Source of the DNA: Anabaenopsis elenkinii CCIBt3563 | GTDB taxonomy: Bacteria > Cyanobacteriota > Cyanobacteriia > Cyanobacteriales > Nostocaceae | Direction: 5' to 3' | DNA: 64,000 nucleotides | NCBI RefSeq assembly: GCF_015245355.1 | Contig: NZ_CP063311.1 | Coordinates: 2,167,625 to 2,231,624, forward strand | In this document: piece after piece, positions 27,526-36,067 of the stretch | How positions within the stretch are numbered: position 1 is the stretch's first letter | Layout: each line of letters starts with the position of its first letter | The notes under the pieces: model-generated | The model's input: only the letters and a program-made list of their open reading frames with translations | What the model was told of the DNA's origin: nothing | Databases searched by the model: none | Program-made: the position numbers and the translations under genes

Positions 27526-28392
27526 TTAGGTGGTTCGTTGAGATTGATTGTCATCATTCGGTGGGGTTGATTCTTGCTTTTCTGACTGAGGAGCATTATT
27601 TTGCTGCACTTGCTCGAAATGAATGTTATTCACCTGTTGAATAAAGTATTCTAACGCTTGGCTGACATTTTTTTGCTGTTGCACTTCGTCAGAAATATCA
27701 CACAGGCGATAAGGTTGTGTTACCCCCAACACAAATTTTTCTTCTTCAGCTTCTAACCGTTCAACTACTGTGTTAGCTGCTACCCAATTCTTTTGAAAAG
27801 GGAAGGATGTCACTATACTGGCGAGTATAGAAGCAATAGCAGGACAAATAACTGGTAACCACTTTAACCAAGTTTGGCCTGCTTCTATTTTATCTACTAG
27901 GACTAAAATAGGTGTGATTCCTGAAAAAACCACAGTCGTAATTTGCAGAATATAGTAAATCGTTCTCGATAAATCCCGAACCCGTTTATAGTCGTTGATC
28001 AAATTTTGGCAATATTCTAGGGCTTTAGCTTTCACGGGAGTGAAATTTTTCAGCTGCCAAGAGCTATCATTCAATAAGTAGGTATATATTTCTGCTTTTT
28101 TCTTGGCTTCATACTGACTAACTGCTTGTTGCGATTCCTGAAAAAGTTGTCTGTTGATGATGAATACTACAAGGACAAGACAGAGTGATATAATACTATA
28201 AAGAACTAATTTTTGATTTGCGGAAAAACTAATAGCAATAATACTAATTAATAGTAATAATGCTATCAATAATTTATCAATTATCTTCAGGGTTAAAAAT
28301 CTTTTCTCTTCAGGCGAACTAGATAAAATAGGTATAGTTTCAGCCTGAATATTTGGTGTTAAACTATTAATCATTAAGTCTGGTGTAGTCAT
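27526..28392 (-). CDS. DUF4231 membrane protein
   Basis: A 288-residue membrane protein of the DUF4231/SLATT-like group, function unknown. Two hydrophobic pairs are visible: near residues 35-75 (LLIALLLLISIIAISFSA and SIISLCLVLVVFII) and near 143-185 (YYILQITTVVFSGITPILVL and WLPVICPAIASILASIVT). Coiled-coil segments lie between and after them, and the tail is polar and Gln-rich. SLATT-type proteins are often linked to conflict systems and pore formation; here no partner gene is adjacent, so that is only a possibility. Confidence 0.75.
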   Translation of the reverse strand: MTTPDLMINSLTPNIQAETIPILSSSPEEKRFLTLKIIDKLLIALLLLISIIAISFSANQKLVLYSIISLCLVLVVFIINRQLFQESQQAVSQYEAKKKAEIYTYLLNDSSWQLKNFTPVKAKALEYCQNLINDYKRVRDLSRTIYYILQITTVVFSGITPILVLVDKIEAGQTWLKWLPVICPAIASILASIVTSFPFQKNWVAANTVVERLEAEEEKFVLGVTQPYRLCDISDEVQQQKNVSQALEYFIQQVNNIHFEQVQQNNAPQSEKQESTPPNDDNQSQRTT

Positions 28393-28659
28393 TAATTGGT
28401 GTCCCCAGTAATTTTTGATTCAGAAATTATATTATGTCCAGTTAATCGAAGCTAAACAGAAAATTCCCTGGTTCAGTCATGAATTCAGGCATTAAAATAC
28501 ACTAGATTTTAATGAAACAATAAAGCTGATGCAATGGGGAATTAAGATAATTAAGCTTTTTTTAAGCAATTACAGCAAAATATAGTCAGATATTCCTACT
28601 GACTATATTACTAGTATCATATTTACTTTACACTTAGACACTCCAATCCCCATTCAGAA

Positions 28660-29388
28660 TTAGTGGGTTTTAGCAGCACCCAAATATAATTCAGCTACTT
28701 TAGGATCATGTAGTAATTCCTGACCAGATCCACAAATAGCATCACGTCCCGACTCTAGGACATAGCCACGGTCAGACATTTCTAAGGCTTTACGGGCGTT
28801 TTGTTCCACTAAGACAATTGCTGTACCTGTGTGATTAATTTGTTTAATCTGCTCAAATACTTGGGTAACGAGAATGGGGGATAAAGCCGCAGAAGGTTCA
28901 TCTAATAACAATAAACTCGGTTCTAACATTAATGCTTTACCCATAGCCAGCATTTGGCGTTCTCCTCCTGAGAGTGTACCAGCACGTTGGCGACGGCGAT
29001 CGCTCAGTCTAGGAAACATAGTAAAAATTTTGTCTTTCAGGGGTTTTAGGGGGATATCACGCACAAAAGCCCCCATTTCTAAGTTCTCTTCTACACTCAA
29101 GGAAGGAAAAACATTAGAGATTTGTGGTACATAACACATCCCCCTCCTGACGATTTGATTGGACTTTAGCCCAGCAATATTTTCACCTTTAAAGGTAATA
29201 GTACCGGTATGAGGAGTTAACAGCCCAAAAATGGTTTTGGCTAAGGTGGATTTACCCGCCCCATTGGGGCCAATCACTGCGACTAATTCACCGGGTTTGA
29301 GAGAAAAATTTACTCCCTGGAGGATATCTATATCTTTGATGTATCCAGCGTGGACATTTTTAACTTCTAATAAATAGTCATTACTCAT
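28660..29388 (-). CDS. branched-chain amino acid ABC ATPase, LivF/NatE type
   Basis: ATP-binding subunit of a hydrophobic amino acid transporter. Walker A GPNGAGKSTLAK, signature TLSGGERQMLAMGKAL and Walker B LLLLDEPSAAL are intact; 242 residues is the LivF size. The C-terminal segment VLVEQNARKALEMSDRGYVL is typical of LivF. No LivG, permease or binding protein is adjacent; in several cyanobacteria the Nat-I genes are scattered, which fits. A broken IS200/IS605 element sits immediately upstream, only seven bases beyond its start codon, so its promoter context may have changed. Confidence 0.92.
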   Translation of the reverse strand: MSNDYLLEVKNVHAGYIKDIDILQGVNFSLKPGELVAVIGPNGAGKSTLAKTIFGLLTPHTGTITFKGENIAGLKSNQIVRRGMCYVPQISNVFPSLSVEENLEMGAFVRDIPLKPLKDKIFTMFPRLSDRRRQRAGTLSGGERQMLAMGKALMLEPSLLLLDEPSAALSPILVTQVFEQIKQINHTGTAIVLVEQNARKALEMSDRGYVLESGRDAICGSGQELLHDPKVAELYLGAAKTH

Positions 29389-29394
29389 TGGTCA

Positions 29395-29970
29395 TTAGTT
29401 ACTGGTCAACGGTCTTTTGACATAACCTACGCTTTGGTTTTTGGCAACAGTAATATTGGGTTCAACTTCTACAACGAAGCTAAGAAAATAGCGGTTAGCA
29501 CAATCTTTAATCACTGTAACTGAGCTAGGTTCAGATGGTAGGTCTCTTGACCAAATTGGTTTGATATTCCCAATTTTGGCTATGTAGACTACTCCATCTT
29601 TTATAGAGAAAGCAGCCTTAGTAAACTCTGCTGATTGCGAGTTGGTTTTCTTCTTAAATCTAGGGACACCAACCTTTTTACCTTTTCTCTTCCCCTTAAG
29701 GGAATTGAAAAAATTTTTGTAAGCAACATCTAAATGCCTAAGATACTGTTGTAATGGGACTGAAGAAACATCAGATAGCCACTTTCTCTCTTCAGTCTTT
29801 TTAGCTTGGGTCAGCATCGCCGAGAGTTTGTTAAATCCAGGTAGCTTTTCAGATTGTTTGCAGAAACCTAGAGCATCATTCCAGACAACTCTTAGACAAC
29901 CATACAACCGAGCTAAACTCTGTTGCTGTTGGTCTGTTGGGTAAAATCTGTACTGATATCTAGCTTTCAT
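29395..29970 (-). pseudogene. truncated TnpB (N-terminal half only)
   Basis: The ATG at 29970 (MKARYQYRFYPTDQQ) is the normal TnpB start. About 185 residues match the N-terminal REC/WED-like part (YGCLRVVWNDALGFCKQ, VGVPRFKKK, then KIGNIKPIWSRDLP). The frame ends at VAKNQSVGYVKRPL-TSN, just where the RuvC-I segment (SVGIDLG) should begin. The RuvC aspartates and glutamate and the zinc ribbon are missing, and so is the right end with its guide RNA. It cannot be a nuclease. Confidence 0.85.
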
Positions 29971-30023
29971 GCTTTGTGCTAAGATTGGTCTGTTAAAATA
30001 AATTCTACATGATTTAGCCAAAA

Positions 30024-30425
30024 ATGACAAGTGGTTTAAGACATGAAAGACACAGTATTTCAGACCTGAAAATACATTTGGTCTGTGTCACCAAGTATAG
30101 AAGCAAAATTTTTACTAATGAAAGTCTTGAACTAATTCACAAATCATTTGTAGATGTAGCAAGAAAGATGGATTTCCAAATACTTGAGTTTAACGGAGAA
30201 TCAGACCACATCCACGCAGTAATTGAGTTCCCTCCTAAACTTTCAATATCTCAAATTGTTAATGCTTTAAAAGGTGTGTCTAGCCGTAGATACGGTCAAG
30301 GTGGATTCCCTAAACCCTATGGAAAGCAAGCTCTATGGAGTCCTAGTTACTTTGTGTCTTCTGTTGGTGGTGCGCCACTTGAGGTTCTTAAGAAATATAT
30401 CCAGAATCAAGAAAAGCCGTCGTAG
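30024..30425 (+). CDS. tnpA: IS200/IS605 Y1 transposase TnpA
   Basis: A single-strand HUH transposase of 133 residues. The HUH pair is H62-I-H64 in ESDHIHAVIEF and the nucleophilic tyrosine is Y125 in LKKYIQNQ, the family arrangement. KYRSKIF and LWSPSYFVSSVGG are also typical. The stop codon lies inside the end hairpin. The gene is complete and divergent from the tnpB fragment, whose start is 53 bp away. Confidence 0.93.
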   Translation: MTSGLRHERHSISDLKIHLVCVTKYRSKIFTNESLELIHKSFVDVARKMDFQILEFNGESDHIHAVIEFPPKLSISQIVNALKGVSSRRYGQGGFPKPYGKQALWSPSYFVSSVGGAPLEVLKKYIQNQEKPS

Positions 30426-30433
30426 AACGACGG
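30417..30433. repeat. IS200/IS605 end hairpin
   Basis: CCGTCGT and ACGACGG form a 7-bp stem with loop AGA, followed by GGTTTTCAACG. Subterminal hairpins of this sort are recognised by TnpA. It overlaps the end of tnpA. Confidence 0.75.
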
Positions 30434-30482
30434 GGTTTTCAACGCATTTTTTCGATAAATATAAAACGTTGACCGAAAAATT

Positions 30483-30707
30483 CTAAGGTGTTTTCTGTAA
30501 ATCAGGTCGTTCTTCAGGAAGGATGGCATCTGTTACTGGGCAAACTTGGATACATATGCCACAATCGATACAGGTGGCAAAATCAATCCAATACCAATCG
30601 GTTCCCTTGACATTTTTACCTGGACCTGGATGAATACAAGCTACTGGACAAGCATCTACGCAGTCAGCAACACCTTCACAAACATCAGTAACAATGGTGT
30701 GCGGCAT
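30483..30707 (-). CDS. bacterial-type 7Fe/8Fe ferredoxin
   Basis: A 74-residue soluble electron carrier. Starting at the ATG 30707 gives MPHTIVTDVCEG, the normal N-terminus, with AGGGAA upstream; a longer frame exists but is unlikely. The second cluster motif is complete, C46-x2-C49-x2-C52-x3-C56-P. The first is C10-x5-C16-x3-C20-P without the second Cys of CxxC, which resembles proteins with a [3Fe-4S] cluster. The insert between the motifs (HPGPGKNVKGTDWYWID) is long, as in 7Fe ferredoxins. Partner enzyme unknown. Confidence 0.88.
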   Translation of the reverse strand: MPHTIVTDVCEGVADCVDACPVACIHPGPGKNVKGTDWYWIDFATCIDCGICIQVCPVTDAILPEERPDLQKTP

Positions 30708-30846
30708 TTTTTTCAATTCCCTTTCTTTCGGATCAGCTATATCTAGCCTAGCAGGATTATTTACTAACCTCCACCTCACCCGTAACCCATGGTCTGACCA
30801 AGCAGAGGTGAGTTAAAGATGGGGCGAGGTTTTGTGCTAGAATGAA

Positions 30847-32058
30847 CTACAGTAATGGTTCATTGATAATGGAACCATCTGATTTAACCCAAGCAATTTG
30901 GGCAATACCGCGATCGCTGGCGTATTGTCTAATAGCTTGTTCATCGGTGCCACCTAAATGCATTTCTACTCTCACCAAATCAGGACAATCACGCAGTTTT
31001 TGGGCGTGGGCAAAGGCTGTAGCTGTAGCATTTGGTGTCTGGGCGACTACTAACCAGTGACTGACTGGGGTTGATTGTGGTAATTGCTGAGTAGATAGAA
31101 GAACTTGGTATAAATCCTCAATATTTAAGACAAAACCAATACCGGGAATATCTTCACCTTGGGGATGATATAATCCTAAAAGCTTGTCGTAGCGACCACC
31201 CCGCCCTAAAACTCTGGCTTGTGAGCCGGTATCGCTAACAATTTCAAAGACTATACCGGTATAATAGTCTATAGTTTGGATCAAGCTGAGGTCAAGAATT
31301 AAAGGAAAATTCCCTTTTGATTGTAATAACTCTACCACAGATTTGAGATGATTAACCATCTCTTGCTGCTCTGGAGCTAAACCAAGAGCACTAACTTTTT
31401 GTAAGACATCCCCACTATCACCGCGCAGGTCCATCATAATTCTGGCGCGATCGCGTAATTCATGGCTCATGGGTAAAGTATCTATGGCGATGCGGTCAAG
31501 ATGGGCGATCGCACTGCGAACTTGAGGTTGGAGGTGGCGCGGAAAAGCATCCAGGAGCGATCGAGTAATTCCCGCTTCCCCCAAAATCAAATGCCAATTA
31601 GGCAAACCCAATACCGCCAGACAACTACTAGCCAACAGCAGGACTTCTGCATTAGCTAACAATCCCCCCAGACCTAACAACTCCACGCCAGCTTGATAAA
31701 ATTCTTGCTGGCGATTGTGCCTGTTTTCCCAGGTACGACGAAAGACATTAGCATTGTAGTAGAGGCGTTGGGGATAAGCAACATCTGCCATCCGGGTAGC
31801 CACAGCACGAGCAATAGAAGCGGTCAATTCTGGACGCAATCCTAATTCTTCATCTTCACCATTTTGCAGTTGAATCACCATCTGGCGCTGAATTGCTTCT
31901 CCAGCCATCAGAGTATCCATGCGTTCCAAAGTTGAAGTAATAATCCTGTGATATCCCCAACGATGAAACACTTGCTGTAATCTATCTTCAATCCAGCGTT
32001 TTTGTGCCACATCTAAAGGTAATAAATCCCTGGCTCCCGCTGCTGGTTGATACACCAT
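30847..32058 (-). CDS. hisZ: ATP phosphoribosyltransferase regulatory subunit
   Basis: A histidyl-tRNA synthetase paralogue that activates and regulates HisG in the first step of histidine synthesis. Starting at the ATG 32058 gives MVYQPAAGARDLLP, the usual HisZ N-terminus, for 403 residues; an upstream frame adds a Trp-rich stretch that is not typical. Class II synthetase-like motifs are present (RPELTASIARAVATR, GRGGRYDKLLG), while the anticodon-binding region is altered as in HisZ. HisG is not in the window. Confidence 0.92.
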   Translation of the reverse strand: MVYQPAAGARDLLPLDVAQKRWIEDRLQQVFHRWGYHRIITSTLERMDTLMAGEAIQRQMVIQLQNGEDEELGLRPELTASIARAVATRMADVAYPQRLYYNANVFRRTWENRHNRQQEFYQAGVELLGLGGLLANAEVLLLASSCLAVLGLPNWHLILGEAGITRSLLDAFPRHLQPQVRSAIAHLDRIAIDTLPMSHELRDRARIMMDLRGDSGDVLQKVSALGLAPEQQEMVNHLKSVVELLQSKGNFPLILDLSLIQTIDYYTGIVFEIVSDTGSQARVLGRGGRYDKLLGLYHPQGEDIPGIGFVLNIEDLYQVLLSTQQLPQSTPVSHWLVVAQTPNATATAFAHAQKLRDCPDLVRVEMHLGGTDEQAIRQYASDRGIAQIAWVKSDGSIINEPLL

Positions 32059-32240
32059 TATTTTTTCTTCCCACCAAACAAACCACCAAATAAACCCCAC
32101 CTCCAGATTTATCTGCTTGCTTAGAGCCATCATCAGGAGGTGAAGTTGCTTTCGGGCGACTAGATTGTTGCCTTCAAACCTTTTTTATTTTATGTTTGGT
32201 TGTCAACCCTATTTCGTCAGTGAGATTTAATTTTCCACTA

Positions 32241-33053
32241 TTATTTCCACATTGACAAAGGGGGGACTACCACCAACTGATGACTAAGCTGGTCGTGAAT
32301 CTTGCCATTAGTAGCGAGGATTCTCCCGGATTCAATGTTAAAAGGACTACCATCATAGGCAGTAACTTTCCCCCCAGCTTCCTGCAGCAATACCACACCA
32401 GCGACCACGTCCCAGGGAGAAATTCCCCTTTCCCAGTAACCATCTACACGGCCGCAAGCAACATAAGCCAAATCCAGGGCGGCCGAACCACTACGCCTCA
32501 CACCTTGGGTGAGATGAGTCAGGTGACAAAATTCTGCATAATTATTATCTGAGGTTTCACGGCGATCATAGGCAAAACCCGTTACCAACAGGCTTTTACT
32601 CAAGTCAGATATTTCAGAAACCTGAATAGAATAGCGGTTACGGGTCGCCCCTAAGCCAGTAGCAGCCCGAAATAGTTCATCATGGAAAGGGTTATAAATT
32701 ACACCCACTTGCGGCACACCATCAACTAATAAACCAATAGAAACAGCAAAAGCCGGGTATTGGTGGGCGTAATTAGTTGTACCATCTAAGGGGTCAATTG
32801 CCCAGAGATACTGATTATCTTGATTGCCCAACTTCCCTGATTCCTCTGCGAGGATGGAATGTTGGGGAAAGTGGCGACGCAAAATTGACAAAATCTCAGC
32901 TTCCGAGGCTTTATCTGCCGCAGTGACTAAATCACCAGGGCGGCCTTTTTCGATAATAGCACCTTCTAACTTACCCAAATACCCCTGCAAAACCGCACCC
33001 GCAGCCAAGGCCGCTTCCGTAGCAATATCTAGAAAAATTTGTAAATTAGTCAT
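32241..33053 (-). CDS. inositol monophosphatase family protein
   Basis: A Mg-dependent phosphatase of the SuhB/IMPase family (270 residues). The metal site is clear: LAEESG near residue 67, WAIDPLDGTTNYAH near 87, and SPWDVVAGVVLLQEAGG near 212. Cyanobacterial relatives act on inositol-1-phosphate, histidinol phosphate or PAP; sequence alone does not decide. hisZ is next to it, so histidinol-phosphatase activity is possible, but the 180-bp gap argues against a simple operon. Confidence 0.93.
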   Translation of the reverse strand: MTNLQIFLDIATEAALAAGAVLQGYLGKLEGAIIEKGRPGDLVTAADKASEAEILSILRRHFPQHSILAEESGKLGNQDNQYLWAIDPLDGTTNYAHQYPAFAVSIGLLVDGVPQVGVIYNPFHDELFRAATGLGATRNRYSIQVSEISDLSKSLLVTGFAYDRRETSDNNYAEFCHLTHLTQGVRRSGSAALDLAYVACGRVDGYWERGISPWDVVAGVVLLQEAGGKVTAYDGSPFNIESGRILATNGKIHDQLSHQLVVVPPLSMWK

Positions 33054-33094
33054 TAGTGATTAATCATTGGAAAGTATGAGCTTTCTCCCAGTCC

Positions 33095-33667
33095 CTAAAA
33101 ATTTCGGCGGCGAAACTCAGCAGGAGGGACACGCAGTGGTTTTTCTGGGTTCCAAATGCCTTTTTCCATCAGTCTAGCCCATTGTTGGGCCCGTTCTAAG
33201 CGCTGGTCATATTTATGATTAGGGGAGCGCGACACAAACAAAGCATACCCTTGTTTAAGCAATTCTTCATTTAATAACTGGTCATCCTTCCACACATAAG
33301 CCAAAATCCGACCAAAATTATCTTTGGCTTGCACATCAAACTCCAGGGTCACGGATTTTTCTTGGTCACCAATCAACCGCGCTAAAGCTGCTCTAGACTC
33401 ATATCCCCAGGGATTTTGTCGCAAATCTGGTGCATCAAGACCAAGTAATCGCACCGGAGAAATCAAATTTGGTTGTTCAGCCATACCTAAAACTTCCAAA
33501 GTTTGACCACTGACTACCCGGGACACGGTCACCTGAGTCCGACTGCTTGCAGTCTGGTTATGGTAGCCCTGACAACCCACCAACAACAGCAAGCTAACCA
33601 AAAGAAGCCCAAAAAAAACCTTTGCGTCTGCGCGCCTCCTGTGCGCGCAACCAATCTTAATCCTCAT
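33095..33667 (-). CDS. thermonuclease-like lipoprotein
   Basis: A secreted nuclease of the staphylococcal nuclease (SNc) fold. Residues 17-32 are a lipoprotein signal ending in LLLLVGC, so it is probably anchored outside the membrane. The fold follows from VSRVVSGQTLEVLG, SPVRLLGLDAPDLRQ, YESRAALARLI and NFGRILAYVW, with candidate catalytic Arg and Glu in RLLGLDAPD, YESR and FGRILAYV. It overlaps the ferredoxin 3' end by 11 bases on the same strand, so the two may be cotranscribed. Confidence 0.88.
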   Translation of the reverse strand: MRIKIGCAHRRRADAKVFFGLLLVSLLLLVGCQGYHNQTASSRTQVTVSRVVSGQTLEVLGMAEQPNLISPVRLLGLDAPDLRQNPWGYESRAALARLIGDQEKSVTLEFDVQAKDNFGRILAYVWKDDQLLNEELLKQGYALFVSRSPNHKYDQRLERAQQWARLMEKGIWNPEKPLRVPPAEFRRRNF

Positions 33668-34025
33668 CTAAGGGTAAACCCGCCTTCACCTTACCTCTAG
33701 CAAAATAGCGCCCAAACTGAAGTTCATAAACCTCATCTTCATCTTGAGTTTCCACCTCCAAATCAGACTGAGCATAACTGACACATAACAAAGCATACCC
33801 TTTCTGGCGCAAAGCTGGTGATAGTCCAATCGCTTCGGGTTGGTAAATTTCTCCAGATAGCACCCGCACGGCGCAAGTTGTGCAAGCCCCATTCCGGCAA
33901 GAAAAGGGCAGTTCCTGGCCCTGTTGTTCAATGCTGTGGAGGATGTAGCGGTCTGAAGGAACTTGTAAACTGTATTCCTTGCCAGTAGCGCGATCGCGGA
34001 CTGTAATTCTATATGTATGGGACAT
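33657..34025 (-). CDS. plant-type [2Fe-2S] ferredoxin
   Basis: A 122-residue soluble electron carrier with the plant-type motif C-x4-C-x2-C (SCRNGACTTC, near residues 43-51) and the fourth Cys in ALLCVSY near residue 80. It is longer than photosynthetic PetF (about 99), with an extended acidic C-terminus that then turns basic. It is likely a specialised ferredoxin, not the main photosystem I acceptor. Precedes the thermonuclease gene with overlap. Confidence 0.93.
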   Translation of the reverse strand: MSHTYRITVRDRATGKEYSLQVPSDRYILHSIEQQGQELPFSCRNGACTTCAVRVLSGEIYQPEAIGLSPALRQKGYALLCVSYAQSDLEVETQDEDEVYELQFGRYFARGKVKAGLPLDED

Positions 34026-34130
34026 GGTGATTTGGGATTTCCAAACTAGACTTCAGCTTTAATTTAATTTATCTGCTTTTATGTTTGCATTTTCTGAGAT
34101 TTCATAGTACAGTTATAAATCGTTGCCCCT

Positions 34131-34217
34131 GGAGAGGTGGCCGAGTGGTTTAAGGCGCAGACCTGGAAAGTCTGTTATGCGGAAACGTATACGAGGGTTC
34201 GAATCCCTCCCTCTCCG
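34131..34217 (+). tRNA. tRNA-Ser (anticodon GGA)
   Basis: An 87-nt cloverleaf: acceptor GGAGAGG pairs with CCTCTCC, the anticodon stem CAGAC/GTCTG encloses CTGGAAA with anticodon GGA, a long variable arm follows, and the T arm carries GGTTCGAATCC. The discriminator base is G73, as expected for serine. The CCA end is not encoded. It reads UCC and UCU. Confidence 0.97.
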
Positions 34218-34306
34218 TTAGAAAAATAGGAACCCCAACCTAGATAATTTGAGCAAAAAACTGCTGCGGTGGAGTAAACTGTCAGCAGTAATTTTTTATC
34301 ATCCCA

Positions 34307-35083
34307 ATGCCCTTAGAACTGCAAAACCTCACTGGTGGTTACACAGAGTTACCCATTATCCAAGATATTAACCTATCTCTAGAAACAGGAGAATGGTTAA
34401 GTTTAGTGGGTGCGAATGGTTCTGGTAAATCTACAATCCTCAAATTACTCAGTCGGATTCTCTCCCCACAGCAAGGCACAGTCCTACTGGATGGCAAAGC
34501 AATTCATTGTCAGCCTCCCCATTTAGTGGCGCAGAAGTTAGCATTATTACCCCAACAACAAACAATTCCCGCAGGGTTAACAGTGCGCCAATTGGTCAGT
34601 TTAGGACGCACCCCCCATCAACCTTGGTGGCAATGGGAACTCAACTGTGAAGACCGGGAAAAGGTGGCTGCAGCTATTGCACAAACTCAACTAGATAAAT
34701 TGAGCGATCGCCTAGTTGAACAACTTTCCGGCGGTGAAAGACAACGGGCTTTTTTAGCCTTAGCATTAGCCCAAGAACCGAAAGTATTACTATTAGATGA
34801 ACCCACAACTTATTTAGATGTAAAGTATCAATTACAACTGTTAGAATTACTGAAAACCCTCAATCAACAGCAGAATTTAACCATTGTCACCGTCCTACAC
34901 GAACTCAATTTAGCAGCTCGCTATAGTTCCCGCATCGCTTTATTAAAACAAGGTCATCTGTGGGAAGTGGGTACACCCGCAGCAGTCCTCACACCCCATG
35001 CGATCGCCCAAGTCTTTGGTGTAGAATCTGTAATTATCAATACACCTGTTGGCTTACAAGTTTGCGCCATATCTGCCGTTTAA
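34307..35083 (+). CDS. iron/cobalamin-type ABC transporter ATPase
   Basis: An ATP-binding protein of the FecE/BtuD type (258 residues). Walker A GANGSGKSTILK, signature LSGGERQRAFLALAL and Walker B VLLLDEPTTYLD are complete, and the TTYLDV and HELNLAARYS segments are typical of siderophore and cobalamin uptake. No FecB or FecCD partner lies next to it. The following gene, a sugar permease, belongs to another transporter type. Confidence 0.9.
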   Translation: MPLELQNLTGGYTELPIIQDINLSLETGEWLSLVGANGSGKSTILKLLSRILSPQQGTVLLDGKAIHCQPPHLVAQKLALLPQQQTIPAGLTVRQLVSLGRTPHQPWWQWELNCEDREKVAAAIAQTQLDKLSDRLVEQLSGGERQRAFLALALAQEPKVLLLDEPTTYLDVKYQLQLLELLKTLNQQQNLTIVTVLHELNLAARYSSRIALLKQGHLWEVGTPAAVLTPHAIAQVFGVESVIINTPVGLQVCAISAV

Positions 35084-35152
35084 TTCCTTCCTCCACCTCT
35101 ATAAACAAAGGCGAAGCTAACTCATCCAGACAGGAAAGCATAACATCCCACC

Positions 35153-36067
35153 ATGAATCAACCCAACTGGAAATTTATCAAAGAAAAACTAACACCCTAC
35201 TTATTCTTACTCCCCGCACTAATTCTATTATTTGCAACAGTTTTCTGGCCGGCAATACAAGCATTTTACCTGAGCTTTACCAGCTACGAATACCTTTCCC
35301 AGCCACCGCAATGGATAGGTTTTGACAACTTTCGGCGCTTGTGGAAAGATGCAGTTTTTTGGAAAACCTTAGAAAACACCCTGCTCTACCTTGTGGGTGT
35401 CGTACCAATTCTAGTCATAGCTCCCTTAGGACTGGCAATTTTGGTAAATCAGAAGTTGCGAGGGATGAATTGGTTTAGAGCCGCTTACTACACGCCGGTA
35501 GTAATATCAATGGTAGTTGCTGGTATAGCTTGGAAATGGCTATATGCAGAAAACGGCTTACTTAATCAGTTACTCACAACTGTGAATATTTTTCCCGCAG
35601 GAATTCCCTGGTTAACCAGTCCAGAGAAACTACTAGGCATTGTACCGATTTCTCTAGCCAGTGTCATGGCTGTGACTATCTGGAAGGGACTGGGCTATTA
35701 CATGGTAATTTATTTAGCCGGATTGCAATCAATTTCCGCGGATGTCTATGAAGCCGCAGCTATTGATGGTTCTGATGGTATCCGCAAACACTGGGATATT
35801 ACCATACCGTTAATGAGGCCGTATTTAGCCCTGGTAGCAGTGATTTCCGCAATTTCAGCAACTAAAGTCTTTGAAGAAGTATTTATTATGACCCAAGGTG
35901 GTCCTTTAAATAGTTCCAAAACCATTGTTTACTATTTATATGAAGAAGCCTTTAGTCACTTAGAACTTAGCTATGCTTGTACAATTGGATTGGTTTTATT
36001 TTTGATTATTTTAGGTTTATCAGTTTTGCGATTAGCTATTACCCAACCAGAAGATATGACAATTTAA
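35153..36067 (+). CDS. sugar ABC transporter permease, MalF/UgpA type
   Basis: An inner-membrane permease of 304 residues with six helices. The EAA loop is YEAAAIDGSDGIRKHWDITIPLMRP in pattern (EAA...G...I.LP, split by one change). N-terminal YLFLLPALILLFATVFWPAI is the usual first helix. Its partner MalG-type permease and binding protein are not adjacent; the window's only sugar-binding protein is 25 kb away. Its stop overlaps the end of the convergent PhyH-like gene by four bases. Confidence 0.92.
   Translation: MNQPNWKFIKEKLTPYLFLLPALILLFATVFWPAIQAFYLSFTSYEYLSQPPQWIGFDNFRRLWKDAVFWKTLENTLLYLVGVVPILVIAPLGLAILVNQKLRGMNWFRAAYYTPVVISMVVAGIAWKWLYAENGLLNQLLTTVNIFPAGIPWLTSPEKLLGIVPISLASVMAVTIWKGLGYYMVIYLAGLQSISADVYEAAAIDGSDGIRKHWDITIPLMRPYLALVAVISAISATKVFEEVFIMTQGGPLNSSKTIVYYLYEEAFSHLELSYACTIGLVLFLIILGLSVLRLAITQPEDMTI

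Larger units (their letters stand above)
29395..30445. mobile_element. IS200/IS605 element, right part deleted
   Basis: Divergent tnpB fragment and intact tnpA in the IS605 arrangement, with an imperfectly bounded left end at the hairpin 30417-30433. The side holding the tnpB end has been replaced by the start region of the LivF gene. Without a right end, tnpA cannot move this copy, although it could act on others. Boundaries are approximate. Confidence 0.75.

Noticed and set aside
30024-30486. Second frame overlapping tnpA (30274-30486)
   Set aside because: It is a shadow of the transposase frame extending through the IS end hairpin, with no start signal.
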